A stretch of 64,000 bases of DNA from Nocardia amamiensis (GCF_015477605.1 NZ_JADLQX010000012.1:124001-188000); one strand, 5' to 3'. Positions 1-9,291 are shown, counted from the first letter of the stretch. Notes: generated from the letters alone by a model not told the origin. Program-made: numbers and translations.

Positions 1-890
1 GATGCTTCCGAGCGGGCTCCTTCGACGGCGCGGGAGCGGTTGGGTTCACCGAGGTCGGCGAGTAGATCTTCCGACATCGCCACCAACTCGGCCAGCGTGG
101 CCGGGGTGAACCATGGTGGTCTGGTCGCGAACAAGATGTCCTCGGAGGCGGTGTTGCCGCTCGCGCCCGGCGCGAAGGGGCAGCCGCCGAGTCCCCCGAG
201 CGCGCCGTCGACCATGTCCGCGCCCGCGGTGATGGCGGCGAGGGTGTTGGCCACGCCCATCCCCCAGGTGTCATGGCCGTGAAAGACAATGCGCCGGTGG
301 GGAGTCCGATCGCGTACCGCGGTGACGAGCGCGGCCACCTGACCCGGATGCGCCTGTCCGAGCGTGTCGGCGAGGACGATGTCGTCCGCGCCCGCGGTGC
401 GGGGATCGCGGGCGATGGCCAGTACCCGCTCCGGGTCGACCGGACCGTCGAACGGGCAGGTGAAGGAGGTCGCCAGGCACAGCTGGATCGACCCGTCCAC
501 CTCGCGTGCCACGCGCACCGCGTCCGGCATGGCGGCGATGCTGGCCTCGGTGTCGCGCCCGATGTTCGCCCGATTGTGCGCGTCCGAGACCGAGAAGCAG
601 TACTGGAAGTTGCGCACGCCAGCCGCGGCGGCCTTCTCGACATGCCGCGGGGTGGCCACCCACACCCAGCAGCGGCGCAACTCCTCGGGCGTCAGCGCGG
701 CGACCAACTCCATCGTGTTCGCCATCGGGGGGACCAGGTCCGGGCGCGCCATCGAGCCGATTTCGAGCGCGGGAACCCCCAGCGCGAGCAGGCGGCGGAC
801 CAGGTCCACCTTGCGCTGCACCGGCAGCAGCTTGCCGGTCAGCTGCAATCCGTCGCGCAGCGTGACATCGCGTAGCACCGGCGCGGTCAT
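1..890 (-). CDS. HMG-CoA lyase-like enzyme (3' end outside window)
   Basis: Pyruvate-carboxyltransferase-fold aldol lyase of the hydroxymethylglutaryl-CoA lyase family, which cleaves 3-hydroxy-3-methylglutaryl-CoA or a related acyl-CoA such as citramalyl-CoA. The N-terminus reads MTAPVLRDVTLRDGLQ and contains the family RDGLQ substrate/metal motif. Later come the metal-binding HGHDTWG motif and the catalytic-Cys loop GGCPFAPGASGN. About 296 residues are visible, so only a short C-terminal tail is missing. The ATG is preceded by GGGAGC and overlaps the stop of a tiny upstream ORF (ATGA). The CoA-transferase upstream on the same strand suggests a pathway that activates a free acid to its CoA ester and then cleaves it. 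The exact substrate cannot be read from the sequence. Confidence 0.85.
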   Translation of the reverse strand, partial: MTAPVLRDVTLRDGLQLTGKLLPVQRKVDLVRRLLALGVPALEIGSMARPDLVPPMANTMELVAALTPEELRRCWVWVATPRHVEKAAAAGVRNFQYCFSVSDAHNRANIGRDTEASIAAMPDAVRVAREVDGSIQLCLATSFTCPFDGPVDPERVLAIARDPRTAGADDIVLADTLGQAHPGQVAALVTAVRDRTPHRRIVFHGHDTWGMGVANTLAAITAGADMVDGALGGLGGCPFAPGASGNTASEDILFATRPPWFTPATLAELVAMSEDLLADLGEPNRSRAVEGARSEA

Positions 891-1054
891 CGTTGCTCCC
901 GCGCCTGGCGGCGGCCGCACATCACGCCACCCCAAGGCTTTTCGCCCGCTCCGGTCGGATTGGGCTGCACCGTGGGCCTGCTGCTGCCCGGCGAACGCAG
1001 TTCCCATACTCCGCGTCCCCGGGGACGCCTGCGGTCGTGCGGCTGTGTGCTCAT
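887..1054 (-). CDS. 55-aa hypothetical protein between CoA-transferase and lyase
   Basis: Small basic ORF (starts MSTQPHDRRRPRGRG, ends CGRRQAREQR) lying between the CoA-transferase and lyase genes. It has a near-perfect ribosome binding site (GGGAGGAG, 2-7 nt before the ATG). Its TGA overlaps the lyase ATG in an ATGA junction. No family is recognised and no signal peptide or membrane segment is visible. It may be a real small protein or a leader whose translation couples the two enzymes. The strong Shine-Dalgarno and the four-base overlap favour translation, but the amino-acid composition is not convincing by itself. Confidence 0.45.
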   Translation of the reverse strand: MSTQPHDRRRPRGRGVWELRSPGSSRPTVQPNPTGAGEKPWGGVMCGRRQAREQR

Positions 1055-1143
1055 CGCTCCTCCCGTATCTTCGCGCTTCCGGTCTCGGTGAGGCGCTCCG
1101 CCATCGAGTCGGCGCGACAAGGCGCGTGGACGTTGTTGCTCAT
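1051..1143 (-). CDS. 30-aa ORF bridging by ATGA overlaps (tentative)
   Basis: This short frame reads MSNNVHAPCRADSMAERL and ends KIREER. Its ATG overlaps the CoA-transferase stop and its own stop overlaps the ATG of the 55-aa ORF, both as ATGA. With the 55-aa ORF it forms three consecutive ATGA junctions from CoA-transferase to lyase. Such a chain could carry ribosomes along by termination-reinitiation. The peptide resembles nothing known and could be only a translational bridge or coincidence. Confidence 0.3.
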   Translation of the reverse strand: MSNNVHAPCRADSMAERLTETGSAKIREER

Positions 1144-2360
1144 CGCGCCTCCAACGCGTCTATCTCGGCGTCGCTCATACCGAGCAACCCGGACAGCACC
1201 TCGCGGGTGTGCTCGCCCAGATCGGGGCCGACGGTGCGGATGGGCAGCGACTGTTCGCCGATCACCGGGACGATGCCGGGGAAACCGACCGTCTTCGGTT
1301 CCGGCGCACCGACATCCACGGCGAAAGGCTGGATCATGTTGCGTGCCTGATACTGCTCGTCGGCCACGATGTCGGCAGCCGTATAAATCGGGCCGCACGG
1401 AATGGCGGCGGCTTCCAGGAGTTTCAGCGCCTCGCTGCGAGTGTGGCGGATCGTCCACTCGCCGATGGCCGCGTCCAGGCGCTCGCGGTGCCGCCAGCGG
1501 CCCGCGTTGTCCTGGAGTTCCGGGTCGGCGGCCAGGTCGGGGCGGTCGATGACCTGCATGTAGCGCTGGAAGATGGCATCGCCGTTACCGCCGATGATGA
1601 TGCTGGTTCCGTCGGCGCACGGGTAGGCGTTGCTCGGCGCGATGCCCTCCATCCGGCCACCCACGCGCTCGCGCTGGATGCCGTAGGCCAAGTAGTCCGG
1701 CACCAGCGACTCCATCACCGACAGGATCGCCTCGTTGAGCGCCACGTCGATCACCCGCTCCCGCAGCGGAGCCGGTCCGTCCGCGTCGGGGCGGCGCTCC
1801 CGCTGGAAGAGCGCCATCACGGTGCCGAACGCGGCGTAGATGCCGGCGATGGAATCCCCGATCGAGACGCCCGTGCGCACAGGCGGACGATCCGGGTCGC
1901 CCACCAGCTCACGCAGGCCGCCGACCGCCTCGGCCACCGCCGCGAATCCCGGCCGCGCCGACATCGGCCCGGTCTGCCCGTAGGCGGAGATCCTGGTGAT
2001 CACCAGGTCCGGGTTCGCCTCGTTCAGCACCTCCGGGCCCAGGCCCCACTTCTCCAGCATGCCGGGCCGGAAATTCTCCAGCAGCACATCGCAGCGCCGG
2101 ATCAGCTCCAGCACGACGCCGCGCCCCGCTTCGGTACGCAGGTCCAGCGTGATCGACTTCTTGTTGCGGTTGATCGTCCGGTAGAGCATCGAGGTGTCGC
2201 CGCCGTAGAGCCGCCAGTTGCGCAGCTCGTCGCCCACCTTCGGGCGTTCCACCTTGATCACCTCGGCGCCGAAGTCGCCGAGGATGCGCCCCGCGGTCGG
2301 CGCGGCGATGTAGTTGCCGAGTTCCAGGACGCGCACCCCGTCCAGCGGCCTAATACCCAT
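1140..2360 (-). CDS. CaiB/BaiF family CoA-transferase
   Basis: Class III CoA-transferase of about 406 aa, the usual length. It moves CoA between an acyl-CoA donor and a free carboxylic acid through aspartyl-anhydride chemistry. The N-terminus carries the family signature (GVRVLELGNYIAAPTAG, then GDFGAEVIKVERP), with NRNKKSITLDLR and the SAYGQTGPMSARPGF loop further in. The ATG at 2360, giving MGIRPLDG, is chosen over an upstream ATG at 2402 because family members begin here. It sits upstream of the HMG-CoA-lyase-like gene and is joined to it through two small overlapping ORFs, so it probably supplies the lyase's CoA ester. The acid substrate is unknown. Confidence 0.9.
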   Translation of the reverse strand: MGIRPLDGVRVLELGNYIAAPTAGRILGDFGAEVIKVERPKVGDELRNWRLYGGDTSMLYRTINRNKKSITLDLRTEAGRGVVLELIRRCDVLLENFRPGMLEKWGLGPEVLNEANPDLVITRISAYGQTGPMSARPGFAAVAEAVGGLRELVGDPDRPPVRTGVSIGDSIAGIYAAFGTVMALFQRERRPDADGPAPLRERVIDVALNEAILSVMESLVPDYLAYGIQRERVGGRMEGIAPSNAYPCADGTSIIIGGNGDAIFQRYMQVIDRPDLAADPELQDNAGRWRHRERLDAAIGEWTIRHTRSEALKLLEAAAIPCGPIYTAADIVADEQYQARNMIQPFAVDVGAPEPKTVGFPGIVPVIGEQSLPIRTVGPDLGEHTREVLSGLLGMSDAEIDALEAR

Positions 2361-2440
2361 GGCCACCAGTGTGGACCATGCGGCCATCGGCCTCGGCGCC
2401 ACCCGCGATTCAGCGGCGGCGTGGCGTGAGTGGTCCCCGC

Positions 2441-3373
2441 TCAGGACGCGAGCAGCTGCGTGTCCTCGATGATCGAGTAGTGCTCGGCGTTGCCCGCGAT
2501 GCTGGTGCTCGCCACGCCGTCGACGCCGACCGGGACGTCGCCGGCCAGCGTGATGCGGGTCAGCTTGCGCGGCTGGTCGTCGTAGTCGTCGATGGCGTAG
2601 TGCTGGGTGGCGCGGTTGTCCCAGATGGCGACGTCGCCGGGTGCCCAGTTCCAGCGGGCGGTGTTCTCCAGACGGGTGACCCGATCCTGGAACAGCCGGA
2701 ACAGCGCATGCGATTCGGTGCTGGACAGCCCGGCGAAATGCTTGACGAAGTGGCCGAGCAGCAGCGCCCGCTCCCCGGTCTCCGGGTGGACCCGCACCAC
2801 GGGGTGCTCGGTCTCGTAGTAGGTGGACTCGAACTCGGCCCGGTAGACGGCGGCGTTCGGCCGCGGCGCCGCACCCGTGCGGGCGGCGTAGTCGTAGACG
2901 TTGGTGTGCACCGCGCGCAAGGACTCCGCGAGCCGCTTCAACGGCTCCGGCAGCGAGTCGTAAGCCGCGACGGTGGAGGCCCAGGTGGTGGCGCCACCGT
3001 AGCTCGGCAGGTGCACCGCGCGCAGGATCGAGGCCTTCGGGATGCGGTCGACGAAAGTGACGTCGGTGTGCCAGCTGTTGGCGCGGCCGTGCTCGGAATC
3101 GATGGCCAGGCTCTTCACGCCGTGCGAGGTGACGGTCGGGTGCGGGGTGGTCGGCGTGCCGAGCAGCTGGGCGAACTCGTACTGCCCGTCCTCGGTGAGG
3201 TGGTCCTGCCCGCGGAAGAAGATGACCTTGTGCTCCAGCAGGGCGCGACGGATCACCTCGACGGTGGCCGGGTCCAGGTCGCTGCCGAGCCGGACGTTGT
3301 CGACCCGCGCGCCGATGCGGGCGCCGAGCCTGGTCACGGAGGCGGTGGAGGGGGTGGCGGGCGCGACCGTCAT
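2441..3373 (-). CDS. TauD/TfdA-family Fe(II)/2-oxoglutarate dioxygenase
   Basis: Non-haem iron oxygenase of 310 aa. The iron triad is visible as H102-x-D104 in NSWHTDVTF and H258 in TQHYAIDDY, and R273 (PRKLTRITL) fits the 2-oxoglutarate anchor. Family members hydroxylate taurine, alkyl sulfates or aryloxyacids so that sulfite or another group is released; this substrate cannot be assigned. The ATG at 3373 is chosen over the longer frame (to 3418) because GAAGGTGA lies just upstream. No transporter or sulfonate gene is adjacent. It lies 80 bp from the CoA-transferase on the same strand and may be a separate transcription unit. Confidence 0.9.
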   Translation of the reverse strand: MTVAPATPSTASVTRLGARIGARVDNVRLGSDLDPATVEVIRRALLEHKVIFFRGQDHLTEDGQYEFAQLLGTPTTPHPTVTSHGVKSLAIDSEHGRANSWHTDVTFVDRIPKASILRAVHLPSYGGATTWASTVAAYDSLPEPLKRLAESLRAVHTNVYDYAARTGAAPRPNAAVYRAEFESTYYETEHPVVRVHPETGERALLLGHFVKHFAGLSSTESHALFRLFQDRVTRLENTARWNWAPGDVAIWDNRATQHYAIDDYDDQPRKLTRITLAGDVPVGVDGVASTSIAGNAEHYSIIEDTQLLAS

Positions 3374-3602
3374 GGGATCACCTTCGCTTGTCAGATCGGT
3401 TGCTACTAACCCGAGCACATCACCGAGACCACGCCGTCACCAGGATTTTCGTCGCGCTGATCCCAAACGAACGCCGAACGGCGAAGCCCACCCGAGTCTG
3501 GCCCGCACACCACAGCCGATCACTGCCGAACAACCACGTAACGGATGAAGCCCACCCAGCCCCACCGGGTGCGCGTCTTACGAGCACCGTTCGCGCTGCA
3601 AA

Positions 3603-4373
3603 TCAAACACAGTGTTCGCGCAAGTACGCCAGATCCTCCGCGACGCCCTCGGCGGGGGTTTCCAGGATCACCGGAGCACCCGCCGTTTTGCAGACTTCGG
3701 CCAGCAACTGTGGATCGATGGTGCCGTCGGAGAAATTGGCGTGGCGGTCGGCGCCGGAATTGAACTCGTCGCGTGAGGAGTTCAAGTGCACCAGGTCGAT
3801 CCGGCCGGTGATCGCCTTGATCCGGTCGACGACGCCGACCAGTTCCTCGCCGCCCGCCCAGGCGTGGCAGGTGTCCAGGCAGAACCCGGCGCCGTAGTCG
3901 CCGACCGCGTCCCACAGGCGCGCGATGGAATCGAAGTGCCTGGCCATGGCGTGATTGCCGCCCGCGGTGTTCTCGATCAGGATCGGCACCGCGAAGCCGC
4001 CCTTGTCCTGCTGGCGCTCGAACAGCTTGCGCCAATTATCGATTCCGGTCTCCAGCTCGGCGTCGGAGCGCACGTGCCCGCCGTGCACCACCAAGCCGAA
4101 CGCACCGAGGTCGGCGGCCGCCTTCGCCTGCTGCGCCACCGCGTTGCGCGACGGCATGCGCAGCCGGTTGTTCAGGCTCGCCACGTTGATCTGATATGAG
4201 GAGTGCACCACGACCTCGATCGGGCTCGCGAGGATCTCCTCGGTCCGCGGATGCGGGGTGGGTTTGTCCCAGCTCTGGGGATCGACCACGAACATCTGGA
4301 TGAGATCGGCGCCGAGTCTCTCGCCGAAGCCGATCGGGTCGCTGTCGAGCCGGACATGTGCTCCAATGCGCAT
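3603..4373 (-). CDS. nfo: Endonuclease IV (deoxyribonuclease IV, AP endonuclease)
   Basis: TIM-barrel metalloenzyme of base-excision repair that cuts DNA 5' to abasic sites. At 256 aa it matches the length and, as far as I recall, much of the sequence of mycobacterial End (Rv0670). Visible motifs are MRIGAHV at the start, VVHGGHVRSD, ENTAGGNHAMARHFD, GFCLDTCHAWA, VHLNSSRDEFNSGADRHAN and the late Glu in VILETPAEG. These supply the His/Asp/Glu ligands of the three-zinc site. Its start at 4373 lies about 120 bp from the divergent first kinase gene, so the two share a short promoter region. Confidence 0.93.
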   Translation of the reverse strand: MRIGAHVRLDSDPIGFGERLGADLIQMFVVDPQSWDKPTPHPRTEEILASPIEVVVHSSYQINVASLNNRLRMPSRNAVAQQAKAAADLGAFGLVVHGGHVRSDAELETGIDNWRKLFERQQDKGGFAVPILIENTAGGNHAMARHFDSIARLWDAVGDYGAGFCLDTCHAWAGGEELVGVVDRIKAITGRIDLVHLNSSRDEFNSGADRHANFSDGTIDPQLLAEVCKTAGAPVILETPAEGVAEDLAYLREHCV

Positions 4374-4496
4374 GCGGTCAGCGTAACCAGTACCACCGAC
4401 AGCGGCTGGATGTCGCGCCGCGACTGTTGCATCCCGATGGCCCGGCGAGATACATGGTTAGTGTCCGCGCGCTCGACTCGACAAGGCGGTGTAACG

Positions 4497-5735
4497 GTGT
4501 TGCAGACCGGCGATGTCTTCGCGGGCTACGTCATCAAACGCGTGCTCGGCCATGGCGGCATGGGCACCGTGTACCTGGCCCAGCATCCTCGGCTGCCGCG
4601 GCTGACCGCCCTGAAGCTGCTGAAGCGGGAACTGTACGCCGACGCCGACATCCGCCGCCGCTTCGAACGCGAGGCCGATCTGGTCGCGCGGCTGGATCAT
4701 CCGAACATCGTCACGGTGTTCGATCGAGGCGCCGAGGACCAGCAGCTGTGGATCTCCATGCAGTACGTGCCCGGCGCGGACGCCTCCTGCGTCGACGTCG
4801 ACGTGCTCGCGCCCGGCCGCGCGGTGCAGATCATCGCCGACACCGCCGCCGCACTCGATTTCGCGCACGCCAACCAGGTGCTGCACCGCGACGTGAAACC
4901 GGCCAACATCCTGCTGGCCAAAGCGCCGATCGGGCAGCGGGAGCGAGTGCTGCTCACCGATTTCGGCATCGCGGGCATACGCGGCGCCGACACCACGATC
5001 CGCTCGGCCGGCACGATCACCGCGACGCTCGCCTTCGGCGCGCCGGAACAGCTGATCGGCCAGCCGCTGGACGACCGGGCCGATCAATATTCGCTGGCCT
5101 GCACGCTGTTCTGGATGCTCACCGGCGCGCCGCCGTACTCGGGCGCCAACCCGGCCGCGGTGGTGAACAGTCACCTGTACGCACCGATCCCGGCACTGAG
5201 CCGGGTGCGTCCCGGCCTGCCGCCCGCGCTGGACCCGGTGCTGGCCCGCGCCATGGCCAAGCGCCCGGTGGATCGGTTCGCCAGCTGCGCCGAGTTCGCG
5301 GCCGCGGCCGAGCATGCCACCGGGCAGCGCATGGCACCGCACAACGCCGCGCCGCACCTGGGCGTCCACGCCGACGGATACGCACCGGCACAGCACACCT
5401 CGGCAGCACCACAGCATCCCGCACCGCCGACACAGCACACCGCGCCGCAGCCGTCGACACCGCAGGAACCGCCTCGGCCGCCACGCCCGAGTTTTCCGCC
5501 GCCGCGCCGACCTGTCCATCCTGGAATGATCGAGCTGCCGAACCTCCCCATGCGCCCGGGGTCAGCCGGGCGGCCGCACCAGCGCCCTCCGGAGCCGCGC
5601 CCGCCGCCGAGCGGGCGGGGCCGCCGTCCGCCACCTGCGTGTCGCCACGCTCGACGAGCGATGGGCGGCCGCGCGACTACTGCTAAGGTTTCGATGTTTT
5701 CCGTGGTCCGGCCCATCTCGGACCGCGCGTTCTAA
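4497..5735 (+). CDS. Ser/Thr protein kinase, PknD-like, without membrane anchor
   Basis: Hanks-type kinase, about 412 aa. Kinase motifs are intact: glycine loop GHGGMGTVY, K40 in ALKLL, HRDVKPANIL with D132, and DFG D155. The GTG at 4497 is chosen because it gives MLQTGDVFAGYVI, matching the starts of the two following kinases, with AAGGCGG upstream. After residue ~280 the tail is Pro/His/Ala-rich, then Pro/Arg-rich, and I see no transmembrane segment or extracellular domain. Both downstream paralogues have them. It is first of three tandem kinase genes, with 55 bp to the next. The tail may have decayed after duplication, or the protein may be a soluble partner of the anchored kinases. Confidence 0.88.
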   Translation: MLQTGDVFAGYVIKRVLGHGGMGTVYLAQHPRLPRLTALKLLKRELYADADIRRRFEREADLVARLDHPNIVTVFDRGAEDQQLWISMQYVPGADASCVDVDVLAPGRAVQIIADTAAALDFAHANQVLHRDVKPANILLAKAPIGQRERVLLTDFGIAGIRGADTTIRSAGTITATLAFGAPEQLIGQPLDDRADQYSLACTLFWMLTGAPPYSGANPAAVVNSHLYAPIPALSRVRPGLPPALDPVLARAMAKRPVDRFASCAEFAAAAEHATGQRMAPHNAAPHLGVHADGYAPAQHTSAAPQHPAPPTQHTAPQPSTPQEPPRPPRPSFPPPRRPVHPGMIELPNLPMRPGSAGRPHQRPPEPRPPPSGRGRRPPPACRHARRAMGGRATTAKVSMFSVVRPISDRAF

Positions 5736-5790
5736 TGCTGTACGCCTGTTCGCCGGTGGGTCCCGGCGAGCGGCGGGAAGTGGAGCAGTC

Positions 5791-7599
5791 ATGCTGGCCA
5801 GCGGTGACGTTTTCGCCGGCTATGTCATCGAGCGGCAACTCGGCCGCGGTGGCATGGGATCGGTGTATCTGGCGAAACATCCGCGGCTGCCGCGGATGAC
5901 CGCGCTGAAGCTGCTGAATCGGGAGATGTTCTTCGACAAGGAGGTGCGGGCGCGGTTCGAACGGGAGGCGGATCTGGTCGCCCAGCTCGATCACCCGAAC
6001 ATCGTCACGGTCTACGACCGCGGGCTCGAGGACGAGCAACTGTGGATTTCGATGCAGTACGTCGACGGCATCGACGCGGCCTCGGTGCAACCGGCGTCGC
6101 TGCCGCCCGAACGCGCGGTCCAGATCATCAAGGAGACCGCCGACGCGCTGGACTACGCGCACGGCAACGGCGTGCTGCACCGCGACGTGAAACCCGCCAA
6201 CATCCTGCTGGCCCGCTCCGGCGCCGGGCGCGGAGAGCGGGTGTACCTCACCGACTTCGGTATCGCGCGATTGCGCGACGACACCGGTCATCTCACCCAG
6301 ACCGGCACCTTCACCGCGACCCTCGCCTACGCCTCGCCCGAACAGCTCACCGGCGCCTCGCTCGACCACCGCTCCGACCAGTATTCGCTGGCCTGCTCGC
6401 TGTTCTGGCTGTTCACCGGCACCGGCCCGTTCTCGGCGACCAACCCGGCCGCGGTCATCCAGGGGCATTTGCAAGGTGCGCCACCGGCGTTGAGCAGCGT
6501 CCGGCCCGGGCTGCCCTACGCGCTCGACGGCGTGCTCGCGAAAGCTATGGCCAAGCGTCCCGATGACAGGTACGGCAGCTGCGCCGAATTCGCCGCGGCC
6601 GCCATGCAGGCGCTGACCAATCCGAGCGTGCCGTCGATGCCGGTGGTCGGCGGTCCCCGGCCGGTCACGGGTCCACCGCAGCCGACCATGGGTCCGCGCC
6701 CGACGACCGGACCGCAGATCCCGACCACCGGCACGCCGCACCCCGTGGCGCACGGTGGTCACGTGAGCGGCCCCGGCTACCAGGTGAACGGACCGCACAC
6801 CAGCGGACCGAATTCGCTTGCCGCAGGGGCGTCGCCGGTGACGCCGCCGCCGGCGACGATGGTGAACCCGAATCCGCACACCGGCCCGGCGCCGCAGCCC
6901 ACCGCCGGCAATCCCTACACCCGGCAACCTGGGTTCTCCGGCTTCGCCGCTGCGCCGCACGGCGCGCACATGCATCCCTCGGCAGGACCGCCGGCCAAGA
7001 AGAACACCGGTCTGATCATCGGCATCGCGGTGGGCGTCGTGGTGCTGATCGTCGTGGTGCTCGGCATCATCGGCGCGGTCTCCGATTCGGGCTCGACCGC
7101 CGGTCCGACGACCACTACGGCGGTCAAGCCGAACCTCATCGACCCGACGCCGGAAGCGGTCGGCGCGGAGTTCCCCCGGATGGTGCCCGCCTCCCAGACC
7201 GAGGAGATCGGTTACAACGGCGCCGAGTGCTGGCTGGCCTCGCCGAGCTCGCCGCCGTCGCCCAACCAGGGCGACCCGGACTTCGGTGACTGGGCCGTGC
7301 AATGGCGCTGCTACAAGGGCGGCAACAACGACGATCCGTACTACCGCATCTACGCCTACAAGACGACCGCCGACGTGCAGAGCGTGCTGAAGGGCCTGCC
7401 CGCGCAGACCACCAAGTCCACCGACACCAACGGCGGAAAGTCCTACACCAACTACAAATACACCGACAACGGCGCCAAGATGGTCACCGCGTTCACCGGC
7501 GACCCGGATCGCGCCCAATTCCTGATGTACACCGATGGCTTCAGCTTCACTACGATCGACGAGCTGCTGCGCTGGTGGCGCTCGGCTCCGCTGAACTGA
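5791..7599 (+). CDS. Transmembrane Ser/Thr protein kinase, PknD-like
   Basis: 602-aa receptor-type kinase. The N-terminal kinase domain has GRGGMGSVY, K40, HRDVKPANIL and DFGIARL. Activation-loop threonines (HLTQTGTFTAT) match the autophosphorylation region of mycobacterial PknA/B/D. A long Pro/Thr/Gly linker follows, then one transmembrane helix (~residues 407-430, GLIIGIAVGVVVLIVVVLG). The outside domain of ~150 aa contains two Cys (ECWLAS and WRCYKG), DFGDWAVQW, and ends RWWRSAPLN. The kinase therefore faces the cytoplasm and the sensor lies in the envelope. The next kinase starts 3 bp after this stop, so the two are certainly co-transcribed. Confidence 0.95.
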   Translation: MLASGDVFAGYVIERQLGRGGMGSVYLAKHPRLPRMTALKLLNREMFFDKEVRARFEREADLVAQLDHPNIVTVYDRGLEDEQLWISMQYVDGIDAASVQPASLPPERAVQIIKETADALDYAHGNGVLHRDVKPANILLARSGAGRGERVYLTDFGIARLRDDTGHLTQTGTFTATLAYASPEQLTGASLDHRSDQYSLACSLFWLFTGTGPFSATNPAAVIQGHLQGAPPALSSVRPGLPYALDGVLAKAMAKRPDDRYGSCAEFAAAAMQALTNPSVPSMPVVGGPRPVTGPPQPTMGPRPTTGPQIPTTGTPHPVAHGGHVSGPGYQVNGPHTSGPNSLAAGASPVTPPPATMVNPNPHTGPAPQPTAGNPYTRQPGFSGFAAAPHGAHMHPSAGPPAKKNTGLIIGIAVGVVVLIVVVLGIIGAVSDSGSTAGPTTTTAVKPNLIDPTPEAVGAEFPRMVPASQTEEIGYNGAECWLASPSSPPSPNQGDPDFGDWAVQWRCYKGGNNDDPYYRIYAYKTTADVQSVLKGLPAQTTKSTDTNGGKSYTNYKYTDNGAKMVTAFTGDPDRAQFLMYTDGFSFTTIDELLRWWRSAPLN

Positions 7600-7602
7600 C
7601 CC

Positions 7603-9291
7603 ATGCTGAACACCGGTGAGGTTTTCGCCGGGTACACCATCGAACGCCTGCTCGGCCGCGGCGGGATGGGCTCGGTGTACCTGGCGCGGCATCCGCGGCT
7701 GCCCCGGCTGACGGCGATGAAGCTGTTGAACCCGGAGCTATTCCACGACAAGGAGATCCGCGCCCGCTTCGAGCGGGAAGCGGATCTCGTCGCGCGGCTG
7801 GACCACCCGAACATCGTCACGGTGTTCGACCGCGGCGTCGAGGGCGAGCGGCTGTGGATCTGCATGCGCTACATCGACGGCACCGATGCCGCCGCGGTGG
7901 ACGCGTGGACGCTACCGCCGCACCGGGCGGTGCAGATCATCGCCGAGACGGCCAAGGCGCTGGACTTCGCGCACAGCCGCGGCGTGTTGCACCGCGACGT
8001 GAAACCGGCGAACATTCTGCTGGAACGCGCCGAGGGCGGGCCGGAGCGGGTCTACCTCACCGACTTCGGCATCGCTCGTTTCCGAGACGACACCGGACGC
8101 CTCACCCAGACCGGCAGTTTCACCGCCACCCTGGCCTATGCGGCCCCGGAGCAGTTGTCCGGAGGTGTGCTGGATCACCGGGTGGATCAGTACTCCCTGG
8201 GCTGCACGCTGTTCCGGCTGCTGACCGGCACGGTGCCGTTCGACGCCACCAATCCGGTCGCGGTGATCCAGGGACATCTCAGCGCACCGCCGCCGCCGGT
8301 CAGCAGGCTGCGTCCAGGGCTGCCGGCGGCGTTGGACGCGGTGCTGGCCAAGGCCATGGCCAAGCACCCTGCCGACCGCTTCGACTCCTGTACCGAATTC
8401 GCCAGCGCCGCGTGGCAGGCGCTGACGGCGCCCGCGTCGTGGCAGCCACCTCTTCCGCCGAATCACCCTGGACCCCCTACCGATTCGTCGGCGGTGCCGT
8501 CGTGGCAGCCGTCTCCTCTGCCTAACGGCCCTGCCCTCCAGTCCGATTCGTCGGCGCGGCGGCGGGAGGCACGCGCCTATCTCGGCCCGGTGCGACGTTC
8601 CCGCTGGCATGCCTCGGTGGGCGGGTGGCTCGGCCTGCTGCTGGTGCTCGGTCTGATCGGCCTGATCATCAAGGCGACGCTCAATGACCCCGGATCCTCC
8701 GGTTCCACTGGTCCCACGACCACCGTGCGCACCCAGAACGTCCTGCCCTCGACCCGCGGTCGTCCGGCAACGACCGCTGCGACCACGACCGTTCCGGCCT
8801 ACCCGGATCGCGCCACGACCGGCGCCCGCGCCGCGGAACTGAGCGCCGCGTTCCCGGACATGCTGCCCGAGACCACGGCTGACACCTTGGTGCACGCCGG
8901 TACCGGATACAACAAGGCGGGCTGCTTCGCCCACGAACCGGGTGAATCGACGCCCGACCACGACGACCCGGATCTCGGCAACTGGGTGCTGATGTGGAGC
9001 TGCTTCGGCGGACCGAACAAGGCGGCCTTCGACTTCTACCTCTACGGCTCCCCCGCCGACGCGCAGGCCGTGCTGGACGCCTTGCCCGCCAACGACCGCG
9101 CCACCGCCACCAACAACAGCGGCCATACCTACACGAACTACACCCTGCGCGGCAGCCGCAACCTGCGCCCGCGAATGCTCACCGCGTTTCCTGGCGACCC
9201 GCGCCGAGGGGCCATGCTGATGTACAGCACCGGCTTCATCGCCACCGAGACCGAGTTCATGAACTGGTGGAACTCGGCCCCGCTGAACTGA
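7603..9291 (+). CDS. Transmembrane Ser/Thr protein kinase, PknD-like (third copy)
   Basis: 562-aa paralogue of the preceding kinase with the same plan. The kinase domain has GRGGMGSVY, K40, HRDVKPANIL and DFGIARF. Then come a Pro/Ser linker, one transmembrane helix (~342-360, WLGLLLVLGLIGLIIKATL) and an external domain. The external domain keeps the two Cys (GCFAHEP, WSCFGG), the DLGNWVLMW motif and the closing NWWNSAPLN. The kinase halves are much closer to each other than the linkers, as expected for tandem duplication. A hairpin 140 bp downstream may end the transcript. Confidence 0.95.
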   Translation: MLNTGEVFAGYTIERLLGRGGMGSVYLARHPRLPRLTAMKLLNPELFHDKEIRARFEREADLVARLDHPNIVTVFDRGVEGERLWICMRYIDGTDAAAVDAWTLPPHRAVQIIAETAKALDFAHSRGVLHRDVKPANILLERAEGGPERVYLTDFGIARFRDDTGRLTQTGSFTATLAYAAPEQLSGGVLDHRVDQYSLGCTLFRLLTGTVPFDATNPVAVIQGHLSAPPPPVSRLRPGLPAALDAVLAKAMAKHPADRFDSCTEFASAAWQALTAPASWQPPLPPNHPGPPTDSSAVPSWQPSPLPNGPALQSDSSARRREARAYLGPVRRSRWHASVGGWLGLLLVLGLIGLIIKATLNDPGSSGSTGPTTTVRTQNVLPSTRGRPATTAATTTVPAYPDRATTGARAAELSAAFPDMLPETTADTLVHAGTGYNKAGCFAHEPGESTPDHDDPDLGNWVLMWSCFGGPNKAAFDFYLYGSPADAQAVLDALPANDRATATNNSGHTYTNYTLRGSRNLRPRMLTAFPGDPRRGAMLMYSTGFIATETEFMNWWNSAPLN

